Positions 8,565 to 15,604 of a stretch of DNA of 64,000 bases are shown here, in pieces; the first letter of the stretch is position 1; each line of letters begins with the position of its first letter. Position numbers and translations under genes: made by a program. This DNA comes from Chitinophaga caeni (GTDB lineage Bacteria > Bacteroidota > Bacteroidia > Chitinophagales > Chitinophagaceae): positions 4,039,001-4,103,000 of the forward strand of contig NZ_CP023777.1 of assembly GCF_002557795.1 (NCBI RefSeq), in the 5' to 3' direction. The notes beneath the pieces were generated by a model. It did not search any database. It was given only the letters and a program-made list of their open reading frames with translations, and was not told the origin of the DNA.

Positions 8565-9668
8565 ATGAAGCAGACAACGATCGTTTGGCAAAGTAACTTG
8601 ATTAATACTACGGAGTTAGTGCACGTGGAAGAACTACAAGATAAAATCGTGGTATCGGGACAGATTCTCGGTGAAATGGACAATGCTCCCGTGGAAGCGC
8701 AATACCAACTGGAACTCAAACCCGGTTGGGTCATTCAATCAGTAAAAATCGATTGGAAAGGAAATGAACCCTTTTCCCATCACCTGCTGAAAAATGCAGA
8801 TGGGCACTGGTCCCTGCCGAACGGTAAAGTATTGAAAGAATTTGAAGATTGCGAAGATATCGATATCAGGATGACGCCCTTTACCAACACGCTCTCCATC
8901 CGCAGGCTACAATTGCCCGTTGGCGAACCGAACACGATGCCGGTACTTTACTTCCATCTTCCGGAACCCAAGATATCTTCCGTATTACAACGTTATACTA
9001 ACATGGGAGATGGAATATACAAATATGAAAACCTTACTTCCGATTTTACATCCTTTATCGAGGTAGATGAATCCGGTTACGTGATCGACTATCCCGGTAT
9101 ATGGCAAAGAGTATTGCCCAAAAATCCGCATGACCGTCAACTCGATGCCCAAAGACAATTTTCCAGCGCTTTAATTTCTAACGTGTCCAGCGACCACCTT
9201 AAATTAAGGGATAATATATACAAAAACCTGGTAGGCTCCTGGGATGTGACCGCGGTGAATATTGTTCCCGGCGGTGAAGACGTTACACAAAAAGGTGAAT
9301 GGATTTTTGCCTGGGTATTGGAAGGCAGGGCTATACAGGATGTTTGGATAGCGCCTAAAAGGGCCTTGAGAACAAAAGATACGGCAGGCCCATTCAATCG
9401 CTACGGCACCACGATCCGGTATTATCATCCCGAATTGAAAACTTGGAAAATATTTTGGCATAACCCGGTAAGTGGCGCCTATAATGAAATGGAAGCAGGG
9501 TTAAAAGATGCGGAAATTGAGCAAACAGGAATCGATAAAGACGGCAATCACCTACGTTGGATATTTAGTAATATCCAGGAAAATTCCTTCGAATGGCATG
9601 CCGAAATATCTTATGACGAGGGAAAATCCTGGCAGTTAGAGGCGAAGTTTTCAGCGAAACGGAAATGA
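8565..9668 (+). CDS. Putative glycolipid-binding domain fused to a DUF1579-like domain
   Basis: I place the start at the ATG at 8565 (MKQTTIVWQS), giving 367 residues; the frame is open back to 8466 but that would start inside the preceding terminator. Residues about 1-185 match the putative glycolipid-binding family (Pfam PF06475): an early W-x-S, RMTPFTNTLSIRRLQLPVG, then the tyrosine-rich YTNMGDGIYKYENL and VDYPG-type end (VIDYPGIWQRV). Residues about 215-367 (GSWDVTAVNIVPGG through HAEISYDEGKSW) resemble DUF1579/lipocalin-like small barrels. No signal peptide is seen, so it is cytoplasmic. The activity is unknown; the domain names come from pattern memory rather than a search. A single-gene transcript is likely. 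Confidence 0.65.
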   Translation: MKQTTIVWQSNLINTTELVHVEELQDKIVVSGQILGEMDNAPVEAQYQLELKPGWVIQSVKIDWKGNEPFSHHLLKNADGHWSLPNGKVLKEFEDCEDIDIRMTPFTNTLSIRRLQLPVGEPNTMPVLYFHLPEPKISSVLQRYTNMGDGIYKYENLTSDFTSFIEVDESGYVIDYPGIWQRVLPKNPHDRQLDAQRQFSSALISNVSSDHLKLRDNIYKNLVGSWDVTAVNIVPGGEDVTQKGEWIFAWVLEGRAIQDVWIAPKRALRTKDTAGPFNRYGTTIRYYHPELKTWKIFWHNPVSGAYNEMEAGLKDAEIEQTGIDKDGNHLRWIFSNIQENSFEWHAEISYDEGKSWQLEAKFSAKRK

Positions 9669-10089
9669 TGTTTATTGAAGATAAGCTAAAATTATGGCCC
9701 GGGGTTATGTAGAACTATTACACCAACTTCATGTAATTTTATTGCATGGATTATTTTAACGTCCATAGTATGCCCGTAAACTCTTGCATATAAGTATTAA
9801 TCATCTGCGAACAAAGATATTCAACCTGGTAATTTTCCAGGCATTAGCATTATGCATTTTGTATTCCATTCTTAGATTTTTCTTTTCACGTAGATAGATT
9901 TCAAAGCATACCCGGGCAAAGATTAATTCGGTTGAATCCCGGCAAGATAAACCGTACGTATAAAGATGCACCCCACCCGCGTACCGATAAAAACCATGTC
10001 TTCCAGAAAATCATACTTCATCATAAAAACCGCGAATATTTACTAACACATTCGTTCTATATAATACAATTTTATTACATTTATGCCCC
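9669..10089. other. Intergenic region, 421 bases
   Basis: AT-rich spacer between two genes on the + strand. I see no convincing hairpin, promoter box or short ORF. It must contain the promoter of the DUF92 gene, whose start is preceded by an AT-rich run (TATATAATACAATTTTATTAC). Confidence 0.4.
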
Positions 10090-10812
10090 ATGTTAACACA
10101 ACAAAATATTATAAACCTAGTTGCTATAGCCGGCATATTTTTGTTATCCTGTTTCAGTATATATAAGAATAAGTTAACTATTACCGGTGGGATTTGGGCT
10201 GCGCTCATCTCCATTTGCATCTTGGTTGGTTTAGGATACAAATTTGTTATCTTGCTCGGCATTTTCTTCCTACTGGGAACTTGGGCTACTTCTAACGCCA
10301 AGCAATACAAAGCTGCTTTACAAGGTAACACGGAACACCCGGAACTGCGGGATGCCTACCAAGTATTGGCTAACGGTGGGGTTACCGGGCTTTGTGGCCT
10401 AGCTGCATGGATTTTCCCGGTATATGGCTTTATGCTCCAGGTAATGGGTGCAGCCAGCTTGGCAGCAGCTACCGCGGATACACTCTCCTCTGAATTGGGA
10501 ACCGTTTACGGCAAAAAATTCTATGATATTATCACCTTCAAACCGGGCCAGCGCGGCAAGGATGGCATCATAAGTGTAGAGGGTACTTTAATAGGATTCA
10601 TAGGCGCAGCGATTATCGCGCTTTCGTATGCGCTATTAAAGGAAATATATTTATATGCAGCCATCGTGTTCGTTGCCGGAATTTTCGGGAATTATATCGA
10701 CTCCGTCCTCGGGGCAACATTGGAACGGAAAAGTATTATAGGCAATAACCTCGTGAACACTTTTATGACGGCATCTGCTGCATTCTTAGCATCGCTTTAT
10801 TTCTTATTATAG
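10090..10812 (+). CDS. DUF92 family integral membrane protein
   Basis: Protein of 240 residues made almost wholly of membrane helices (about six to seven). Two conserved family motifs are visible: AATADTLSSELGTVYGKKFY (about 127-146) and the glycine-rich stretch PGQRGKDGIISVEGTLIGFIGA just after it, which together are typical of DUF92/TIGR00297 proteins. The plant member VTE6 has been linked to phytyl-phosphate kinase activity, so an isoprenoid-alcohol phosphate kinase role is possible but not shown for this protein. It converges with a TetR gene and a short palindrome separates the two stops. Confidence 0.8.
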   Translation: MLTQQNIINLVAIAGIFLLSCFSIYKNKLTITGGIWAALISICILVGLGYKFVILLGIFFLLGTWATSNAKQYKAALQGNTEHPELRDAYQVLANGGVTGLCGLAAWIFPVYGFMLQVMGAASLAAATADTLSSELGTVYGKKFYDIITFKPGQRGKDGIISVEGTLIGFIGAAIIALSYALLKEIYLYAAIVFVAGIFGNYIDSVLGATLERKSIIGNNLVNTFMTASAAFLASLYFLL

Positions 10813-10820
10813 CTATTTTT

Positions 10821-10834
10821 ATACCGATTGGTAT
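10821..10834. promoter_or_regulatory. Second copy of the ATACCnnnnGGTAT palindrome
   Basis: ATACCGATTGGTAT sits in the 22-base gap between the convergent DUF92 and TetR genes. It has the same arms and spacing as the candidate operator at 11459-11472. It could be a second TetR binding site or a short bidirectional terminator stem; the flanking CTATTTTT and AAATAATTTT runs allow either. Confidence 0.35.
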
Positions 10835-11431
10835 CTAAATAATTTTCAATTCGGTATAAACGATCTCGATCATTTTATCGAGGGATTGATGGAAATAGAC
10901 CGGATCGCCCATAGTTTTAGACAACATCATCCCACCTTCGAACAGGGCAATAAAAATAACTGCATACCGATCCGGGTCAACATGCTTTTTAATTTCTCCT
11001 CCCCGGATACCTTGTAAAATAATTTGAACAAATCTATCTTTCCAACTGGCGATCCTTTTCTTCACCGCTTCTTTCAAGACGGGCAATTCATCGTCGGCTT
11101 CCACCGCTGCATTCAATATAGGGCAGCCTCCATTGCGGGCTATTCCGGCAAATTGATCTTTATATTGATTCGCTATGGCCACTAACCTGTCAACAGCAGA
11201 CTTCCCATTATCCCCGGGGCTGCTTGCAATCATGAACACCTGCTGAACATTATAATCAAAAACAGCCAAAGCTATATCGTCTTTATTCTTGAAATTGCCG
11301 TATATTGCCCCCTTTGTAAGACCGGTCACCCTGGTTATATCGGACAAGGAGGTACCGGCAAAGCCTTTTTTATTAAAGACAGGAGCAGTTTTTTCAATTA
11401 TAAATTCCCTTGTTTTTTCGGCTTTCGACAT
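10835..11431 (-). CDS. TetR/AcrR-family transcriptional regulator
   Basis: Protein of 198 residues with the N-terminal TetR helix-turn-helix at about 8-55 (FIIEKTAPVFNKKGFAGTSLSDITRVTGLTKGAIYGNFKNKDDIA is the classic pattern, with GAIYGNFKNK closing the recognition region). The C-terminal ligand-binding half includes GGCPILNAAVEADDE, a motif frequent in the YcdC/TetR_C subgroup. It is transcribed away from a FabF-type ketosynthase, and a palindrome in the shared 90-base gap overlaps promoter-like boxes for both genes, so it probably represses itself and the ketosynthase. The inducer is unknown; a fatty-acyl or hydrophobic compound would fit the target. Confidence 0.9.
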   Translation of the reverse strand: MSKAEKTREFIIEKTAPVFNKKGFAGTSLSDITRVTGLTKGAIYGNFKNKDDIALAVFDYNVQQVFMIASSPGDNGKSAVDRLVAIANQYKDQFAGIARNGGCPILNAAVEADDELPVLKEAVKKRIASWKDRFVQIILQGIRGGEIKKHVDPDRYAVIFIALFEGGMMLSKTMGDPVYFHQSLDKMIEIVYTELKII

Positions 11432-11451
11432 GTAAACAATACATTTTCTTA

Positions 11452-11459
11452 CAAAAATA
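11452..11459 (-). promoter_or_regulatory. Candidate -7 element of the TetR gene
   Basis: Read on the minus strand this is TATTTTTG, an exact TAnnTTTG match, about 20 bases before the TetR start codon. It touches the ATACCATTTGGTAT palindrome, so a protein bound there would block it. No -33 TTTG is evident on this strand. Confidence 0.35.
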
Positions 11460-11472
11460 TACCATTTGGTAT
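11459..11472. promoter_or_regulatory. Candidate TetR operator
   Basis: ATACCA-TT-TGGTAT is a perfect inverted repeat in the gap between the divergent TetR and ketosynthase genes. It contains the TTTG (11465-11468) that would act as the -33 box of the ketosynthase promoter and abuts the -7 box of the TetR gene. A copy with the same ATACC/GGTAT arms lies at the 3' end of the TetR gene. The regulator assignment is inference from position. Confidence 0.55.
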
Positions 11473-11491
11473 TTAATAAAAAATTTAATCA

Positions 11492-11499
11492 TACTTTTG
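11492..11499 (+). promoter_or_regulatory. -7 element of the ketosynthase promoter
   Basis: TACTTTTG is an exact TAnnTTTG match, 22 bases before the start codon. The TTTG at 11465-11468 lies 23 bases upstream, at the long end of the spacing reported for Bacteroidota -33/-7 promoters. Confidence 0.5.
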
Positions 11500-11521
11500 T
11501 ATTAAATAAACAAACCAAGGA

Positions 11522-12760
11522 ATGAATAGAGTAGTCATTACCGGTATGGGAGCCTTAACCCCTATCGGGAACAACCTTTCCAGTTTCCAAGATGCCTTAA
11601 TAGCAGGTAAAAGCGGCGCAGCGCCTATTACCCGTTTCGATGCAAGTAAATTCAAAACCCGCTTCGCTTGCGAATTGAAAGACTTTGACATCAGTCAATT
11701 CGTTGATAAATCAGAAGCCCGCAGGAATGATTTATTTACCCAGTACGCCCTGGTAGCTGTTGCCGAGGCCATACAAAATGCCAATATAGATTTCGAAAAA
11801 CTTAATAGGAATAAGATCGGCGTGATTTGGGGCTCCGGTAACGGCGGCATCGGCACTTTCGAAGAACAAGTTACCGAATATGCTACTGGGGACGGCACAC
11901 CAAGATTCAACCCCTTCTTCATTCCTAAAATGATCGTGGATATCGCCAGCGGCGTCATCAGCATTAAATACGGCTTGCGCGGTATTAACTATACGACCGT
12001 ATCAGCTTGTGCCACTTCGAATACCGCGATGATCGATGCTTTCAACTATATCCGTTGGGGTAAAGCAGACATGATTATCACGGGTGGATCGGAAGCCCCT
12101 ATCACCAGGACGGGGATCGGTGGCTTTAATGCTGCCAAAGCACTTTCTACAAACAACGAAGAAGCTGCTAAAGCATCCCGCCCTTTTGATGTTACCCGAG
12201 ATGGTTTCGTTATGGGCGAAGGTGCAGGAGCCTTGATCTTAGAAAGTTATGATCATGCTGTTAAAAGAGGCGCGAATATAATCGCTGAAGTTGTTGGTGG
12301 CGGCATGGCAGCAGATGCTTATCACCTTACGGGCACTCACCCGGAAGGTGAAGGCGCTTACCTCGGCATGCAAGCTGCTTTAGAGGATGCAGAAATTCAA
12401 CCAAGCGATATACAATATTTGAATGTACACGCTACTTCGACACCTGTCGGGGACATCAGTGAATTGATTGCTGTTGAAAGACTATTTGGCAATGCGCCTA
12501 ATTTACACATTAGCGCCACTAAATCGATGACTGGCCACCTCCTGGGTGCTGCCGGCGCGATCGAAGCTATTGCTTGCGTAACGGCGATTCAAAAAGGCTT
12601 GGTTCCCCCTACCATCAATACCGAAAATGTTGAGCCTGCATACGCAGACAAGATGAATTTCGTCATCAAGGAAGCTAAACCCCTGGATATTCAATATGCG
12701 ATGAGTAATACTTTTGGTTTCGGCGGGCATATTGCTACGGCAATTTTCAAGAAAATTTAA
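11522..12760 (+). CDS. fabF: 3-oxoacyl-ACP synthase II (FabF-type ketosynthase)
   Basis: Protein of 412 residues, full length for KAS II. The catalytic triad and its lysine are in the expected places: Cys163 (VSACATSNTAM), His303 (NVHATSTPVGD), Lys334 and His339 (TKSMTGHLLGAAGAIEA), with the closing GFGGHIATAIF motif. It would condense malonyl-ACP with an acyl-ACP in fatty acid elongation. It stands alone, without acpP or other fab genes, and appears to be under the control of the divergent TetR gene, which suggests an auxiliary or inducible copy rather than the housekeeping one. The HATSTP variant of HGTSTP is seen in related enzymes and need not affect activity. Confidence 0.9.
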   Translation: MNRVVITGMGALTPIGNNLSSFQDALIAGKSGAAPITRFDASKFKTRFACELKDFDISQFVDKSEARRNDLFTQYALVAVAEAIQNANIDFEKLNRNKIGVIWGSGNGGIGTFEEQVTEYATGDGTPRFNPFFIPKMIVDIASGVISIKYGLRGINYTTVSACATSNTAMIDAFNYIRWGKADMIITGGSEAPITRTGIGGFNAAKALSTNNEEAAKASRPFDVTRDGFVMGEGAGALILESYDHAVKRGANIIAEVVGGGMAADAYHLTGTHPEGEGAYLGMQAALEDAEIQPSDIQYLNVHATSTPVGDISELIAVERLFGNAPNLHISATKSMTGHLLGAAGAIEAIACVTAIQKGLVPPTINTENVEPAYADKMNFVIKEAKPLDIQYAMSNTFGFGGHIATAIFKKI

Positions 12761-12780
12761 TATATTTTCAACAATATATG

Positions 12781-12817
12781 TTCCCCGGCAAGTTGAGATA
12801 CTTACCGGGGAATTTTA
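12781..12817 (+). terminator. Terminator after the ketosynthase gene
   Basis: TTCCCCGG (12781-12788) pairs with CCGGGGAA (12805-12812), and the inner AAGT/ACTT extend the stem past one mismatch. It is followed by TTTTATTT. Confidence 0.75.
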
Positions 12818-13113
12818 TTTGGCGGGCTTCATTATCATCTATTAATAATGAACTATTCTTAAACCTAGCTGTTTAAATAGTTTAAATCGCGTAAAACAGC
12901 ATAGCTCACCTAAGCATTCAATAGCAATCTCGACAAGTTAATCAATTACCTGGTTCACAAGGAACGAAAGTTATAACCGTGGAGTTTATAACAGGATATT
13001 TCTTTGTCTTATATATTAATACGGAAGCAGGGTAACCTAGCAACAACCATAAACAAGTTATAGCGGATCATCAATTCTATCAGGAAGATATTTTTCACCT
13101 AAAATTTATCAAT
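12818..13113. other. Intergenic region upstream of the alkylsulfatase
   Basis: About 300 bases of AT-rich spacer. It must contain the alkylsulfatase promoter, but I find no exact TAnnTTTG box close to the gene, no palindrome and no small ORF. Confidence 0.35.
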
Positions 13114-15150
13114 ATGATCAAAGAATTGAAGATACAGCACCTGGCAGTTTTATTGTCAATATGTAGCTTATTCCAGTTGGCTTGCCGCAGCCCGAATAAA
13201 CCGTCCGGGAATACGGCAAATAACGATAGCTCGATCACTTCAGCTAACTCCAGTAAAGATGCTTCTCAGTTTACAGAACAAAAGCAAAGTGACCTGTTAT
13301 CTTACCTCCCATTTGATGATACTTCCGATTTTGCCGATGCAAGGAAAGGGTTTATTGCAACCCTTGATGCAGGGGAGATCAAGGATGAAGATGGCAATGT
13401 AGTTTATAGTATGAAGCAGTATGACTTCATAAAAGGCAATGCTCCTGCTACTGCGAATCCCAGCCTTTGGCGACAAAGTGAAATCAATAGCATTAACGGT
13501 TTATTTAAAGTAACTGACGGTATATATCAAATCAGGGGATTTGATCTTTCGAACATGACTTTAATCGAAGGTAAAACAGGTTGGATAATTATTGACCCGT
13601 TAATCTCCCCTCCCACTGCCAAGGCCGGCCTTGATCTAGCCAATGAAAAACTTGGCAAACGACCGGTTTCGGCCATTATCCATACTCATAGCCATATAGA
13701 CCACTTTGGTGGTATCCGCGGCGTCGTAGATGAGAAGGATGTAAAAAGTGGTAAAGTTAAAATCTATGTTCCTGAAGGTTTTTTTGATGAAGCCATATCG
13801 GAAAATGTAATGGGTGGAAATACTATGGGTAGAAGGGCCTCTTACATGTACGGAAACCTACTTGCAAAAGATCCCAAGGGAACATTGGGAACAGGTCTCG
13901 GTCAAACAACCTCCGTAGGCTTATCAGGTATCCTTGATGGAACAGATGTCATTAGAAAGTTAGGAGGAGAAAACCGCGTGATTGACGGTATTAATGTTGA
14001 ATTCATTTACACGCCGGAATCAGAAGCTCCCGCGGAGATGATGTTTTATTTCCCCGGATTCAAAGCGTTTTGCCAAGCAGAGGACATCAATCATACCCTG
14101 CATAATCTCTATACCCTGAGGGGTGCAAAGGTGAGAAACGGGCAGAAATGGAGTCATTATATTGACCTAGCATTAGAAAAATGGGGTAATGATGTACAAG
14201 TCTCTTTCGGTTCCCACCATTGGCCTGTATGGGGTAATGAAAAGATTAACGAATACTGGAAAAGCCAAAGAGATTTATACCGCTTTATCCATGATCAAAC
14301 CTTGCGCTTAGCAAACAATGGTTATACACCCGTTGAAATTGCAAACATGATCAAGTTACCGCCGGCGCTAGATAAAAAATTCTCTAACAGGGGGTATTAT
14401 GGTAGCGTTAGCCATAACGTAAAAGCGCAATATGACTTGTACTTCGGTTGGTTTGATGGTAATCCAGCTAACCTGGATAAACTACCCCCAACCGAAGGTG
14501 GAAAGAAATATGTTGAATTTATGGGAGGCGCGGACAATTTATTATCACAAGCGAAAAAATCGTATGCTAACGGCGAATACCGTTGGGTAGCAGAAGTTGT
14601 CAATCACCTGGTATTCGCGGATCCTAAGAACATGGAGGCCAAAGATTTATTGGCTGATGCCTATGAACAACTGGGTTACCAAGCCGAATCAGGCCCATGG
14701 AGAAATTTCTATTTATCAGGCGCAAAGGAATTAAGGGAGGGTGTAAAAGTGCTACCGGCTCCAAATACAGCAGGACCAGACATGGTCAAAGGAATGTCGA
14801 CAGAGCTATTCCTGAATTACATTGCCATGCGATTTAAAGGAACGGATGATGCAGCAGCAGGCATGAAATACAATTTCAACATCATCATGCCCGATGTCAA
14901 TGAAAAAGCGGCACTGATAGTAGAAAATGGAACGGTCACACCAAGGATTGGTAGCAATCTAGCTAATGATGTAACTGCCACCCTTACCGTGAATAGAAGC
15001 GACCTGGACAAAATTAGCCTGGGAGAAGCCAAATTCGGGGACTTAGTTAGTAACGGCACGATAAAAATTAATGGAGACCAGGATGCATTTAAAGCATTCC
15101 TCGGTGCATTAGATCATTTTAATTTCTGGTTTAACATCATAGAACCATAA
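13114..15150 (+). CDS. Lipoprotein alkyl sulfatase (SdsA1/YjcS-type metallo-beta-lactamase fold)
   Basis: Protein of 678 residues. The N-terminus is a lipoprotein signal with Cys24 in LFQLAC, then a Ser/Asn-rich linker. The metallo-beta-lactamase core holds the zinc motif HTHSHIDH (190-197) with further ligands expected around ENVMGGN and AEDINHTLHN. The middle part (DQTLRLANNGYTPVEIANMIKLP through LADAYEQLGYQAESGPWRNFYLSGAKELREG) matches the alkyl sulfatase dimerisation domain, and the last about 120 residues match the SCP2-like C-terminal domain. Enzymes of this family release sulfate from alkyl sulfates such as dodecyl sulfate. The lipobox predicts membrane anchoring. The gene is monocistronic, with a terminator after it. 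Confidence 0.88.
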   Translation: MIKELKIQHLAVLLSICSLFQLACRSPNKPSGNTANNDSSITSANSSKDASQFTEQKQSDLLSYLPFDDTSDFADARKGFIATLDAGEIKDEDGNVVYSMKQYDFIKGNAPATANPSLWRQSEINSINGLFKVTDGIYQIRGFDLSNMTLIEGKTGWIIIDPLISPPTAKAGLDLANEKLGKRPVSAIIHTHSHIDHFGGIRGVVDEKDVKSGKVKIYVPEGFFDEAISENVMGGNTMGRRASYMYGNLLAKDPKGTLGTGLGQTTSVGLSGILDGTDVIRKLGGENRVIDGINVEFIYTPESEAPAEMMFYFPGFKAFCQAEDINHTLHNLYTLRGAKVRNGQKWSHYIDLALEKWGNDVQVSFGSHHWPVWGNEKINEYWKSQRDLYRFIHDQTLRLANNGYTPVEIANMIKLPPALDKKFSNRGYYGSVSHNVKAQYDLYFGWFDGNPANLDKLPPTEGGKKYVEFMGGADNLLSQAKKSYANGEYRWVAEVVNHLVFADPKNMEAKDLLADAYEQLGYQAESGPWRNFYLSGAKELREGVKVLPAPNTAGPDMVKGMSTELFLNYIAMRFKGTDDAAAGMKYNFNIIMPDVNEKAALIVENGTVTPRIGSNLANDVTATLTVNRSDLDKISLGEAKFGDLVSNGTIKINGDQDAFKAFLGALDHFNFWFNIIEP

Positions 15151-15190
15151 TAAATCAGCGTTTTCTTTTCATAAGGTTTATGGATTTTAC

Positions 15191-15217
15191 GGGCAGCTCG
15201 AGGGCTGCCCTATTTTA
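15191..15217 (+). terminator. Terminator after the alkylsulfatase
   Basis: GGGCAGC (15191-15197) and GCTGCCC (15204-15210) form a 7-bp stem with a 6-base loop, followed by TATTTTA. Confidence 0.65.
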
Positions 15218-15604
15218 CTGTTATAAATCAATTTAATATATTTAAATTAAATACATTTTAACCCTTCGATATCAAATAATTTTACACCATTTAATTGGGA
15301 ATACCTGCAACATATATACTGGAAAACCCCAGCCAGAAATCGATTGTAACCCGATTCCATCAATATAAAAATTGCCCGTACCTTTGCTAATATTAGCGGT
15401 AATGTTTTAAGAATAGCTAGATAGCTTCAAGCCCCCACTTATAGGGCAACATAGCCTTTAACGGATGGATCATCCAGGTAAGGACTCCTCGAAAACTCTT
15501 GATTGGCAAGCATTTTACATTACCATTCATCCAAATATGGTGCAACACCTTTTCTAGTTTAAATAACTTTGTTCGTTCAAATTAAACTGGTTTTACTTTT
15601 TTAG
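15218..15604. other. Long leader/promoter region of the outer membrane barrel gene
   Basis: About 390 bases. Two exact TAnnTTTG boxes occur, TACCTTTG at 15379-15386 and TAACTTTG at 15564-15571; neither has a clear -33 TTTG. Between them are two small hairpins (GCCC 15431-15434 with GGGC 15444-15447; GGATG 15463-15467 with CATCC 15471-15475). The near box would give a leader of about 25-30 bases and is the simpler choice. A structured leader from the far box is possible, but I recognise no riboswitch. Confidence 0.35.
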
